Shown: positions 48,574 through 59,978 of the stretch, piece by piece
How the letters are laid out: each line of letters opens with the position of its first letter
Position numbering within the stretch: position 1 is the stretch's first letter
Assembly (NCBI RefSeq): GCF_035083965.1
Contig: NC_089739.1
Span: 7,552,001-7,616,000, forward strand
From: Branchiostoma lanceolatum
Lineage: Eukaryota > Chordata > Leptocardii > Amphioxiformes > Branchiostomatidae
DNA length: 64,000 bases
Reading direction: 5' to 3'
The notes under the pieces: model-generated
Seen by the model: only the letters and a program-made list of their open reading frames with translations
Told to the model about the DNA's origin: nothing
Databases searched by the model: none
Program-made: the position numbers and the translations under genes

Positions 48574-51500
48574 TCATGGGCCTAGGCATTTGAAAGATGA
48601 TAAACTTTCACTATTACAGCTAGAAAATGATACAACCTTTGACAAATATTCACCAAAAGTAAGCTTTTACAATTGCTGCAATGCGAACAAATGACTCGAA
48701 GAGAAAAGTTCTGTTACACCGAACCACCATATCTTCTACTACACAGGCGTGTTCACACCTTCGCGGACTACAAAAATTGCCTACTTCACGTGGCGTACGT
48801 CATTTCCGTCAACATTCGAACGCCGCGGTTCTGTGAACATACTTTACACTGACGTGCATACATTCGAACCCGTTTAGAACGTTCGAACTCATTCTAAGAT
48901 ACATTCGAACCCATCTAGAACATTCGAACTCATTCTAAGGACATGCTTTGCGCTGACGTGCATACATTCGAACCGTCTAGAACGTTTGAACGCGTTCTGA
49001 GAACATGCTTTGCACTGACGTCCACATATTCGACTGCATCTAGAATGTTCGAATGCGTTCGAGTGTTGACAGGAATGGCAAGTGATGTAAGCAGTTTTTG
49101 TAGTAGTTCGCGTAAATGTGAACTCCGTCTGTCGAAGAGAAAGTTTTGCTTACCGTATGTAGGCATCACAGTTGGCATTCCGGTTGGTTCAGCTGTGTGG
49201 GTTGGAGCAGAAAGAAGTGTTGTTTTATCAAATTCATGTCTTCATATCTAAATACACAAGTCCCCCGCTACTGTCTCTACCCTAATGCCATCCTTTCGTG
49301 TATTTAGAAATGTCAGCACGTTTTTGTGAGTTGACAATATTGAAAGTGTAGGCCTAAGTAAGGTATAATCATGCGAGCATCGATGATCATCGATGCCTTT
49401 TGTAAAGGAAATTCCGTTCAAACGGGTTTCCAAAACTGCTAGAAATATCGCTTACGGTTAGGCCAGTCTAAACTTCGTGCCACGAAACTGTATAGTTGTT
49501 TTCCACATCACAGTCATGAAGAAATTTACAACAAAGTTGATGATAAACAATTACGCAAGCAGGGTATAGCTGCATACAAGCCTGTACACTTTTACTGAAA
49601 TGTGTGGATTGCATACCCAAGGAGGTTCTATTCATTAGCTTATTTGAACCAAAGTACTTTGGATACTCTTAGCTTTAATTTACGGAAGCCATAGCTGCAA
49701 TCAGCGTCAACTTACGTTCACAGCCGTCGCCAGCCCAGATAAATCCGTCTGGACAGCATTCGTAACTTCCATCGGTGTTTGTGCATGTGCCCTCGCAATC
49801 GTGGGTGCCATCCGCGCATTCATCGATATCTGCAGTTACAAACAATATAAATAACCGGTGCTACAATATGACTAAAACCAATGAAACCCTAAGTTGTGAT
49901 TCATAACTCATTGGAAACTTGAATTCGGCAAGTATTTGCAAATTTCATGCAAATGACTTTCGCGTTTATATAATCTATGTGTAGTTATGTATCTACTTGC
50001 TATATGAGTGTCCAAATACAAGTCCCCACAACTAATGGAAGATCTCATAACTCCGTGAACTATATAGAGTTTTTTTGTGTGAATATTATGATTTATTCAT
50101 TATTGTAAATTCTGTCGTAATTCGGTAAATCTGTCCAAGAATTTTCCTGCCTATGTAACTTCGGACCAGGGTCAAACCAGCCTTTAATTCGATAATGGAG
50201 GACCAACTTTAGATACGAGCCTAAGTTACACACCATCTTCCGCCTAACATCCTTTCACTCTACAGTTTCAAATGACAGCGGACACACATTCAGACAAACA
50301 AACAAACAAACAGACAGACCGAAAACAATCAATACCTCCGTTTTCAGGGAGGTAACAAGGTAAAGTGCTCACCTGTACATTCAAAATTTGTGTCAACATC
50401 CCTCCAATTACCGTTGAAGCACAACCTCTGACGTGTTCCGGTTTGGGTGTACCCGGCAGGACATGTGTAGTCGCAATATGTACCGGCGTTGTACGGGCTG
50501 CTACAGCCAGATGGTCCAGGGTACCCGGCCCAGGCTCCAGGTCCAGTATCACACGGTGTGCCTGCAAATGAACCACAGAGTCAGAACTTTAATCGGGAAT
50601 GGTCTTCAAATACTTCCAGGCCCAATATTGAAAAAAAATGTCACAACTTAGTGCTACTATGGCCCGATTTACACAGTGTTATGCGTTTTCTGAGTCGACT
50701 CCAAGCTAAGTCGACTTGAAGTAGCTACAGTTTTAGAGCCGCAGACACCAAATCGACTGGAAAACGCGTGTGTAAACTAGGCCTATACACTGCACGAAAT
50801 GGCCTCGTATCCCGGCGTATACGTACAGGGATTCCTCCGGAAATATTCCATATCCCGGTGCGGATTTAGCGTATCCGTTAAAACTAACGGATACGCTAAA
50901 TCCGCACCGGGATATGGAATATTTCCGGAGGAATCCCTGTACGTATACGCCGGGATACGAGGCCATTTCGTGCAGTGATATCTCGTGCACTACCCAATGC
51001 TGGCGTAAGTTTTCCGCTTGTATTTTTAGTTGTTTGTTTGCAGTGTTAGATTTTCGGACTCCCTGAGCCACTCATGGGGAAGAGTTGCCTAATCTATGTA
51101 TTTGAAGTGGACTTCACTGGAAGAAGAGTGAAGAAGAGTGAACGTCAATATACTGTAGGTCACCTGGCACCATATACTCTCCAAGCAGAGGAGTGGGTCC
51201 GGCAGGTTTTTGGCGTGTTTTTAGGCGTTTTTGTCAGGCTATCTACTTTGTCATGGTTTCTTTGATAGAGACAAAGAAACCATGACAAAGTAGATAGCCC
51301 GACAAAAACGCCTAAAAACACGCCAAAAACCTGCCGGACCCACTCCTCTGCTTGGAGAGTAGCACCATACTCACGTCTCAGCAGACCTCAGTATAAATCA
51401 AGCTCACACAGCGTTAAACATGAGGAAAAACGATACAGACCATGCGTGGTTCTAGAAGAGCTGATCTCTCTTCCCATGGGTTAGATATTTGGCTCTGTCC

Positions 51501-54500
51501 ACGCTTTTTAAGGAAAAGGAACAAATCGGACGACATGGGATAGAGCTACGTTATGCTTTGGTCCCATTTCCAATCGGGGCACGACCGGGCAGTAATACGA
51601 AAAGGAATTCAAAAAAGGAAAATATGTAATATATGGTTTGGAGTAGTTTTTTAAAGAAAGTTTATTGCAAATTCCTGCCCGTAGGCTAATTGCAAGTACA
51701 TGTACATGTATACGTAACACAGAGTGGACGGACAGATAATGATGAACAATATAACATATGACTTCTCTAGTCTTAACTGCTGACACTAAGTTCTAGCTTA
51801 TTGGGTTCGGCTTCTTTTTGCGAGACAGTGGAAGACGAATGATCCCACTATTTCTGTAATGTGTGGGTTTTGTGATGTTAAGAGAAGAGTCGTTTTCTTT
51901 TCGTCTGAAAACGTGGAGAAATACTTTTTTCGTTCCCACAAGCTGCCCGGCCTGGGTCCCACTTTGGAAATGAGACCAAAGCATTCAATGCATCGAGTAG
52001 AATCTAATACTCCAAAAGATTTCTAACAATGCGAAAATGGCATACGTACAGGAACATTTTATTCCCTTGCTTTTTTGGTAGCTTCTCTTCACTTGTTTTT
52101 TCCAGACTCCCGGCCGGCCTTTGCATACCCTCCACCGTGGTCCTGCTGTCCATTTGCACCCAGGTTTGCAGGTCCATGTGCACTCGGTGCCTTTTCTGTA
52201 CTTCCCGCCGTAAAGCGTTTCGGGAACGCACGTGCGGTCTGCGCCTGCAATGTCGGCGGCGTTGCATACTGAGACTGAAATGATAACAATGAGAGGTGTA
52301 ACAAGTGAGATCGCGAAATTTGAGCCCTATTCATACTTGCTCATTGGGACAAAGTATTTACTCTTGGTATTGAACTAATGCAACGTTGATGAAAGCTAGA
52401 CATCCAGGGTCATATCCAGTTGCTTTCAGAGTATCTGTTTTTTGCGTAATGAAACTTTCATGGCATTCTAACATTGTCAAACTGAACAAGTTTAGATTCA
52501 GAACATTTGAAGTTAGAATAGTCATATGTCTAATGCAGTCAGTCATTATTCGTATGTTTCTTGGTAACATTTGCAGTTAGCTTTTGAACAATAAGTTGGT
52601 CATTTGCTCTTCATCAACAGCATAATGGCACGTGACTATAACACCAGAATGAGTTTTTCCTGCGAAAAACTGCTCTCTTGTGCATTCAAATCAATCTATT
52701 CACTCGACCCTCTTTCTTACAAGACACAGTCGTTAGAAGTATGACACTCATGAAACAACTCACCTTTCTTTCTTTTTTTCGCTGAAACTGCGACGACTAC
52801 TGCTAGGACCAGCAGAGCCCTTAGAATCAGTCTGGAATAGCTGGAACAGTAAAACAAACGGAGAAACATTAACAATATATAGATACAAGACACTGTTGCG
52901 TATACTTAGTTCTGTATACTGCTAACGTGGACGGACTTGTTTAAACTAAGATACGTATACTGACGGAGATGAAATTACTACTAGTATATATAATTTAGTA
53001 CATGTCTATATGTCAAATCCCTATTTTCATGTCTGAACTCTAACCGTTTCTCTTTAATAGCTGATAGGGTGGAGCGAATGTCATAATAGTGGCCCCGGGT
53101 GGTCATCAGGCTAAAATTACAACATAACGGTGAAAAAGACTACAACCGCGATAGACATTAGAGGGAACGGATTTCCTCAAACCATTGTCAGATGTGAAGA
53201 AAAGCAAATATGTGTCAAGGTAAAGATTACAATCTGACAGAATCGAAGTTTATGGTATCATGTCGACAGAGATCGCGACCAGGGTGCTAGGAATGTGTTA
53301 GGGTGGTCTCCCATTAATAAATTCTGAGTTTCAAGTCAATCTATTGATCTAAAGTGACATAAATCGACGTTGAAAGGTTCCCATGGTCTTTTAAGCAAAC
53401 ATCCACATGCTGTCAAACACAGAAAAATGTGCAGACCCCGATCGGGATTCCTACCGGCAGAAGCTAGAGATTGTGATCTGGTAGAATCGCCTATCATGCC
53501 GGTAGAGATCTAGATCGTAGTCTCTGTCTACATACACTCCGATCGGGATCTCTAGCGACTGAAGCTAGAGATTGTGATCTGGTAGAATCGCCTATTATAC
53601 CGGTAGAGATCTAGATCGTAGTCTCTGTCTACATACACTCCGATCGGGATCTCTACCGGCTGAAGCTAGAGATTGTGATCTGGTAGAATTGCCTATTATA
53701 CCGGTAGAGATCTAGATCGTAGTCTCTGTCTACAGACACTCCGATCGGGATCTCTACCGACACAAGCTAGAGATTGTGATCTGGTAGAATCGCCTATTAT
53801 GCCGGTAGAGATCTAGTCTACAGACACTACGATAGGGATCTCTGCCGACACAATAGGCGATTTTAGCTGATTACAATCAATCTCTACCTTAACATATACA
53901 TACTGTCGAGAATTATGGGGTTGTGCGAGGGGTTTAATCACTAAACAGGTTTTGGGAGAGGCTAAATAATCAAGTTATCTATTTTCTTTTCCTGTCACAA
54001 ACTTTAGGGCGGTTGTACATGTATCCCAGGATCCCAAGCAGATACAGGGCGTCAAGCAGATACGGCCCCCAGCCAAAGAACCAGGCCCCGATAAGTTGAA
54101 AAAATCGCCGTCGGAAAATCCTGCAACGGAGGCTACCTGTCAAGACGCTATGTTCAAAACGACGATTTTCCGATCACATTTCCTCATGATTGTCATGATT
54201 GCGCAATGCATAAAATGGTGGGCCCGTACTAGTCAGTGACCGTGAGTCGAGGACAGATTTTCCCAGGATGCGCCGTGACTCAGCTGACGACAATTACAAT
54301 GTGAGGGCGTATACGTCACTGGAAGGGGAAGGGCTGGTTGATTTTGAAGTGTTAAATTTGGTGTTCACATATACTAGCACACAATATCTTAGGAAGTTCA
54401 TTTCGTCGCATATACGAAAAGGCGTGTGCATATATAGTGTGCAGTACAAACCAAAACAACAAGTGGACAAAAATCGGAGACCTCGTCGGTTTGTAATGAC

Positions 54501-57207
54501 TAATGGTACAAATTGTTAGCGCGGAAAGTAATGGTTCAAAGCTCTGACTGGCCACTATAATCTTCAGACACGAAGCAAACCGGTTTGCTGCACGTTGTGG
54601 CTTCTGTGTTCATTGTGCGCAGTAATTATGATTAGTGACCTTTCGGGTACGCTGGCACACCTTTCCGACTTAAAGGCGTGCCCAGTATTCCGTGCAGGCG
54701 GGCATTACTTCAGGTGTTGTGCGGTTAAGTAGAAAACAACTCTCTGATAGATTGACTAAATACGATCTTGTGGGAACTTGAATCCACGGTCAGAGTCCTC
54801 ACGGCAAATCATTCTCCGTTTTACTGCAGTTTTACCACCATTTTGTAGATACGACATTCCAGATCCATTCTTTGATAAGAGCAAAGATAAAATCTGCCTC
54901 TAGCTGCTGTGAGTTGGGCAATGTTGTGTTCCAAATTTGACAGTCGCACGAAAATAGCAGGGCATGGCGCCATGTTGGAATTCAAAACCTGTTTGCCTTG
55001 TGGGAAAACGCTAATCGTCTCGAGGAAAGAATGACAAAGAAAACTTAATCCAAGACAGATCATCTCTTATCCCCTGCAACATTGTCTGTAATTTCTATTT
55101 TGTCAAATCAAAGACATTATGTCATGGTCAAATAAAGCTTCTTCTTCTATGAAACGGCGACTGTAGTTGATAAGGGTGACTAGAATTTTGTATGAATCTG
55201 ACGATAGGTGATTTTCTGTTGTCTGCCCAGCCTATTCTGCAGTGTTAAATCTAAAGCAAGTACTTTCTAGAAAGTAAAGCCCTGATGGGTATTGTTGTAC
55301 CTATGTGTTACTCTCCAAGCAGAGGTTCGGCTGCGGCTAGCTTGTTTTTGACGTCTTCTTAGGCGTTTTTGTTGGGCTTTCTATTTTGTCCCGTTTTCGT
55401 TATGTCGCCAAGCCAGACAAAATAGTAAGCCCGACAAAAACGCCTAAAAATTACGTCAAAAACTAGCCGTAGCCAAACCTCTGCTCTGAGAGTATATACG
55501 CTTAAATTAAACACTTTCACTTGGATTGTTCTCGCACTAGTGCTCCTCAATTGAACTCTTCCACGCGGAAATCACTGAAATTGTGTCGAGGTGTTCTCAG
55601 CACCGGGCCGGATTTGGACAACGACGTTTGGTGAAAAAATATTTGCGCGCATAACTTATGGTCGTGTTCGCCAATATGAGGATGAATTCCCGTCTATAGT
55701 TTCAAAATAGTTCTTGGCCCTCGAAACAACAGCTCGGCCTACTTTACGGGCTTGGCTGACCCGCTGTCCTCACTGACCCAAGCGGGACATGCCCCTCGGC
55801 GAACAGTGCTACACGCGCGCACCTCTTCTCCCTTTAGTCTTTAGTCTTTAGTCTTCATGTATCTTTTCGGCTATGTGTTAAGTAAATTTCGCCCCTTCAG
55901 ATACTTGAATAGTAAAGAGAACTTTATATTCCTTACAGCCTTCGATAAACCAACTCTAACTAATCATACAGCCTCCTACATACATATCATTACCAAGAAG
56001 CGATAGGAAGCCAAAAGTACCAGAATATACTAAATATAAGTATACAAGAGTATACAAATTTACCAAATATGAGGAACATGATGCAAGGGTAGATGAACTC
56101 CTTTAGCATAATGTACCCCTGTTTGGCCAGTTTCCGAACTATTTTGTGAGGCCAGAACGGCTGGTGGGGTGTAGGTACTACTGAAAGCATTTTTCATTTC
56201 CTAGCCTCCACCAGGATTTCCTAAGGGGTTATGGATTGTAGAATTCGGCTAGGTCGAGAGTTAGCCCGCGGTAAGGGTGATACTTCCCCTTGGAGTAAGG
56301 GTGATACTTCCCCTTGGAGTAAGGATGATACTTCCCCTTGGAGTAAGGATGATACTTCCCCTTGGAGTAAGGATGAAACTTCCCCTTGGAAAGTGCGCGG
56401 GCAACCGATCCCTTACAGTGGCCAAACTCCCCTGGCAAATTCTTCCAAGTATTTGGCTGAATGTTTTCACCCGGCGCAGTTAGTATAGAGGAGACTAGTC
56501 ATTTCATACCATTCTAGATGTTAAGATCTTTCTGAAAAAGTGAATCAACCGGCCGCATTGTGAGAAGGCGAGAGACCTTGACTCAGAGTTTTGCGGGCCA
56601 CTGGGCATGACTGCTGACCGCTCCCCGCCCTTCGCTCGGTATTATCCCGCCACGCGTGCCCCATGGCTAGTTTGTATCCGAACCGTTACTCATATGGTCC
56701 GATTCCAGTCGCAAAAAGCTCAACGTCCGGGCCAAATCTTACAGAGAAGTTAAATTTCACTTCAAGAGACTACAAACGTTGGCGCCGCGCCATCCCCGGT
56801 ACTGACTGAGTCTAGCACATGTATAAATTGCAGCATCTTTCAAATACAGCTTCAGATCGCACACGATTGTGTATCAGAATCCCGCCCAGAAAGCAACGAT
56901 ACACATGGCGCCATGTTCACTAATAACTAACAGTTAACAGTGGAAAATAGTGTTTCCACCCAAAAAAGGTCGCCCTGTCGCCATCACCACACAATGAAAC
57001 AGAGGGAGAAAACGGGAGTGAATAACGACACGCCTCAGTCAGAAACGCAGTAGAAGTTTCTCAACATCGTAAATCTTGTTTCCGAATTCCAAAAACTCTA
57101 AACGTTACAAGGCAGGGACAACAGTGGGACAGCTCTACAGGGATACTACACTCGTTCACACTTAACGGTGACAAGCTTAAGAAAAGAAATGAAACCCACC
57201 TCATCAT
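48574..57207 (-). CDS. Secreted cysteine-rich protein B (two sushi-like domains plus calcium-binding EGF)
   Basis: Seven coding exons on the minus strand: 57207-57200, 52840-52764, 52274-52050, 50561-50373, 49829-49716, 49192-49154 and 48581-48574. All phases match and give 219 residues. Signal peptide about 1-23 (MMSYSRLILRALLVLAVVV then AVSA), basic KKRKK, sushi-like domain 1 (29-103; GTECTWTCKPGCKWT, CKGRPGVWKK), sushi-like domain 2 (104-166; GTYCDYTCPAGYTQTG, CFNGNW), and an EGF domain 167-204 (DIDEC, CTNTDGSYECC) with a calcium-binding DxDEC start and six cysteines, the fourth and fifth adjacent, which is unusual. Tail PEPTGMPTVMPTYGP, then TGA. Exon 4 has the same length (189 bp) as in gene A. 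The tiny first exon (ATGATGAG, donor GTGGGT) is inferred. Function unknown; a secreted, perhaps matrix or defence, protein. Confidence 0.68.
48836..49072. repeat. ATTCGAAC/GAACGTTCGAA minisatellite in the last intron of gene B
   Basis: About four irregular units of roughly 60 bp containing CATACATTCGAAC, TCTAGAACGTT(C/T)GAA and ACATGCTTTGC(G/A)CTGACGT. The same array is present in the matching intron of gene C at 60533-60692. Confidence 0.8.
50661..50783. mobile_element. Small foldback element in gene B intron 3
   Basis: GGCCCGATTTACACAGTGTT at the left end pairs imperfectly with GTGTGTAAACTAGGCC at the right end, and GAGTCGACTC pairs inside. About 120 bp, abutting the palindrome at 50788-50977. 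Confidence 0.65.
50788..50977. repeat. Perfect 93-bp palindrome with a 4-base spacer
   Basis: Arms 50788-50880 and 50885-50977 are exact reverse complements by eye, spacer AAAC. Outer end CACTGCACGAAATGGCCTCG. It lies in gene B intron 3. Confidence 0.9.
51175..51361. mobile_element. hAT-type foldback MITE with 8-bp target duplication
   Basis: Arms 51175-51264 and 51272-51361 are reverse complements with one mismatch. The element starts TACTCTCCAAGCAGAGG. It is flanked by GCACCATA at 51167-51174 and 51362-51369, an 8-bp target duplication as made by hAT transposases. A diverged second copy is at 55309-55494. Confidence 0.85.
52384..52432 (-). mobile_element. Short Penelope-like 3'-end fragment
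   Basis: GATGAAAGCTAGACATCCAG followed by ATCCAGTTGCTT is the terminal part of the family seen at 59615-60054, internally deleted. Confidence 0.45.
53439..53870. repeat. 101-bp tandem repeat in gene B intron 1, about 4.4 copies
   Basis: CGATCGGGA recurs at 53439, 53540, 53641 and 53742, with a shorter last unit (CGATAGGGA at 53830). Each unit carries GCTAGAGATTGTGATCTGGT and GCCGGTAGAGATCTAG or a close variant. Confidence 0.92.
55309..55494. mobile_element. Diverged copy of the hAT-type foldback MITE
   Basis: Starts TACTCTCCAAGCAGAGG and ends TCTGCTCTGAGAGTA, with GGCGTTTTTGT(T/C)GGGCT and its complement inside, matching 51175-51361. Arms have diverged and no clear target duplication remains. 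Confidence 0.75.
56271..56390. repeat. 24-bp tandem repeat, five copies
   Basis: Five exact-length units GTAAGG(G/A)TGATACTTCCCC followed by TTGGA. Because 24 is a multiple of three, several frames stay open on both strands, giving fake repeat proteins (YSKGKYHP on the minus strand). Confidence 0.95.
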
Positions 57208-57344
57208 TTTCTCACGTGCGACGGGAGCCTGGTTGTTCTGGGTGGTTATCCACTGGGCTCCACGATAAGAATGAATTCTTTAGCTGGTTAGCCTTGTTAT
57301 TTAGATCATTATCGATTTAGGTGTGGCGACCACAATACGTTATG

Positions 57345-57352
57345 TGACGTCA
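57345..57352. promoter_or_regulatory. CRE palindrome upstream of gene B
   Basis: TGACGTCA, a full CREB/ATF site, about 140 bp upstream of the inferred gene B start. A single palindrome can occur by chance. Confidence 0.3.
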
Positions 57353-57493
57353 GCACCAAATTGTCACCACTCCTGTAAAACGCATTCAACTAACAGGCCT
57401 CGTGGGAAATAAGCGTAGCCGCGCACGCGCACTTGCTGCAAACTGCGACGTTGCCGCTTGATCTTCGAGTAGGTGTACATGTATATTTTGTAA

Positions 57494-57899
57494 GGCCCCC
57501 ATTCCACTAGACGGCGATCGCGCTGCGCTCTCACTGCGACCTAAGCTCCTACCTCACTGGACTCGCGACACGTTGGCGACCTCGCTGCGACCGAGCGATT
57601 TGACAGCGCGCCCAGCGAATTTCATCGATAAAAAAACGAATCTTAGAACGCTTTGTGTGTTTTGCCACAAATCCAATTTAGGACGCAGCGAGGTTGCCGA
57701 CGTGTCGCGGGTCCAGTGAGATAGGGGCCTAGATTTGTCTAATCATTGGTTTCATAATTGGAACATCATGAAAATGTTAAAGTGTGGCTGAAAAGACACA
57801 CCAAAAATGATTTTATCTATGAAATTCGTTGAGCGCTTTGTTAAATTTCCGCTCGCAGACAGCACGCAGTGACAGCGTCGTCCTAGTGGAATGGGGGTA
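57494..57899. mobile_element. Terminal-inverted-repeat element interrupted by a second one
   Basis: Outer ends GGCCCCCATTCCACTAG and CTAGTGGAATGGGGG match the ends of the intact relative at 63254-63497. The inner element occupies about 57546-57730 with its own ends ACCTCACTGGACTCGCG and CGCGGGTCCAGTGAGAT, related to the element at 35871-36137. Confidence 0.75.
57546..57730. mobile_element. Inner terminal-inverted-repeat element nested in 57494-57899
   Basis: Internal sequence GCGAATTTCATCGATAAAAA and ACGCTTTGTGTGTTTTG is shared with the 35871 and 63254 elements, so the families are related and one jumped into the other. Confidence 0.65.
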
Positions 57900-58282
57900 T
57901 AACTTTTCACTTTTCTTTAGCGCCCTTCCAAGTGCTATGCTTTTGCTCACGTGCGAGACATTTTTGACCTGGGCCGGGTCGCATTTTTCCTACGATCGTA
58001 AACTGAGGGCATGTTTACGTACAAAATTCAACCGTCTTAGATCCTATGTTTCCCTAGTAGTGGCCGTCATTCCTTTCATATTCCACCCTCTAGAATTCCC
58101 AAGTTTCACTATTACCTTGGATTTATCTAGGCAATGAAGGGTGTAACATTTTTGAGCAAGTGGAAAGAAGGGTAAATAACTTTGAATGAATGAATTGGTA
58201 CTTTGCATCATTGTGTCATGCAATGCCCGGCCCATGCGGACTTGCATGGCACCTAGGTGGGTCAAAGGGAATAACTAGGAAC

Positions 58283-58511
58283 ACGCGAATAAAGATTAGA
58301 TTAAATAATCATATTTGTTGCCCCCAGAAAACCCCGCGAGGGGCAAAGTAAGGGGGGAGGAGGTCCCAGGCTAAGGCGGGCAGGCCTCCAGCCTGGCGCG
58401 GTATGACTCAACGGTGGGAGCCGTAACAACCGCGCCAGGCAGGGCGTTCCACACGGGGATTGTGCGGAGGAAGAATGAGACAATGAGTGTTTGTAAGAGT
58501 CTGTCCGGGCG
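58283..58511 (-). pseudogene. Non-LTR retrotransposon (LINE) 3' fragment
   Basis: The minus-strand frame from 58511 reads FFLRTIPVWNALPGAVVTAP then TVESYRARLEACPP and a stop (58373-58371). This is the typical C-terminal end of LINE reverse transcriptase polyproteins (FFxRTxxxWNxLP). An upstream frameshift separates it from SYKHS. The 3' end has an ATTTAATCTAATC-type tail. Confidence 0.7.
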
Positions 58512-59654
58512 TTAAGTGGTAAATACATCAAAGAACATACACAAATACACAAATGCACAAACACATAAAACACACACGCACGCACACGCACACACACACA
58601 CACGCAAACGAAAAACACACACAACAAATCAAGGTAGTTAAGATCAGTGCAAACTTTAATATGGGACATTTCAGAAATTAGAATCAACAAAACTTTTCGT
58701 TTGGGGACATTGCATAGTAGACTTTAAATTGTGATACCTGTTAGAATGGACGCTATAGATTGAATTACATATGATACAACACTTAACATTTTAAATTGTT
58801 TGAAAGTCGACCAGGTGTTAATTCCCCACCCATTTTCTGGTCGTTGGGGATGGTTGGCCAATAGTAATTAGTGCTTGGCGTGTTTTTGTACGTCACATAT
58901 GTTCATGTACGTACAAAACCAAGTGAGCACGTGCGCATGTTACATTATGACGCAATTTCTGACGTAATAGAAGGAAATACAATCGCCGGGGTTTGATTGG
59001 TTGATCTTTTTCAAGTTTTGGTCGAAAGAAAGGCCGATTAACTTGAAGAATGGGCACAGCGCCGTTCTTCATAATCTAATATTCACAGAAGTCTGGATAC
59101 CTAGGCCTACTCGATAAAGTTAGTATAGGCAGGAACTGTATGCAACAGAGATATATATAATTTTGATGTGCTTAATACAAAAGCGAAATAAATGACATAC
59201 TCGTACTTATAGACGATAAATCTTTGGTTAATGCTGTGGAAGTACATAGCTTTCTTTTGTTTTTCCAAACAATCTCTAGTTAATACATCAAATGTTGTAG
59301 ATCATTCGATATATTTTCAAGCAGCCTAGTGATTTTGTTTACAATTTGATGAATATATGAATCGTATAATCTTGAGTCTAATAGATTAGTCGAGCGAATA
59401 ATCATTTGTCTATGCAATTTGATGCGCAGTATGAGACTGTGAAGCATTGTATATGCAAGATTATTAATCATACAGATATTATTGATATTATTTGGTTAGT
59501 ATAGGGCTAGGTTGAATTCTACAAAGGGTGTGGAGTTATGAGAATAAATTTAGATATTCCAAAGTCCGCCTGTCATCTTTTAGCTGCATAGACAACCAAT
59601 TAGCTATTCAATTCGCCAAAATAATTACTCAAGCAACTGGATAAGATTTTGAAA

Positions 59655-59700
59655 CAGTCAGACGTTTCAGACAGTATCCACTGTCTTTCGTCAGTGACTA
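59655..59700 (-). ncRNA. Hammerhead-ribozyme-like motif, left arm
   Basis: Same 46-base motif as at 24036-24081: CUGACGA core, 6-bp stem II, GAA, ACGU-C, and a 6-bp stem I. Confidence 0.6.
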
Positions 59701-59932
59701 ACGATAGGACTGAGAACACCAGGTTTTATACCAAAACTCTGAATGGATATGTTAATGAGGTAAGACAATTTAGGATGTCTTGAAGTAGTCTTCAAAAAGA
59801 AGATTAATTCAAGACAAAGTTATGCCAATAATTCTTTTTGAAGACTACTTCAAGACATCCTAAATTGTCTTACCTCATTAACATATCCATTCAGAGTTTT
59901 GGTATAAAACCTGGTGTTCTCAGTCCTATCGT

Positions 59933-59978
59933 TAGTCACTGACGAAAGACAGTGGATACTGTCTGAAACGTCTGACTG
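59933..59978 (+). ncRNA. Hammerhead-ribozyme-like motif, right arm
   Basis: Stem I 59933-59938 with 59973-59978; CUGACGA 59939-59945; stem II 59947-59952 with 59959-59964; GAA 59965-59967; ACGU 59968-59971; predicted cleavage after C59972. Confidence 0.6.

Larger units (their letters stand above)
46920..54700. repeat. Segmental duplication unit B (partner about 58600-64000)
   Basis: Besides the exons, non-coding landmarks are collinear with the partner: a (CA)n tract followed by GATCA(A/G)TGCAAACTTTAAT, TTGAATTCTACAAAG(A/G)GTG, ATGACTCTGATA ... GCATTTCTGAAAC, GCTATAAACAATTTACG, and in intron 1 AGGGCTGG ... ATACTAG. Confidence 0.75.
52841..57199. other. Intron 1 of cysteine-rich gene B
   Basis: No exon recognised apart from its borders. 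Contains the 101-bp array, the second foldback MITE (55309-55494), the 24-bp array (56271-56390) and a block at about 54230-54660 that matches 63500-63870 (partner duplication). Confidence 0.55.

Noticed and set aside
48836..49072. CRISPR-like spacing of ATTCGAAC repeats
   Set aside because: Animal genome, irregular spacing, and the spacers are themselves repeated: a minisatellite.
52004..52334. Four overlapping ORFs on both strands near gene B exon 3
   Set aside because: Shadow frames; the real frame (VCNAAD...CSC) lacks an ATG and is supported by homology to gene C and by splice phase.
56229..56488. Repeat protein ORFs with YSKGKYHP or SPWSKDDT units
   Set aside because: Artefact of a 24-bp tandem repeat, a multiple of three; open on both strands with no family similarity.
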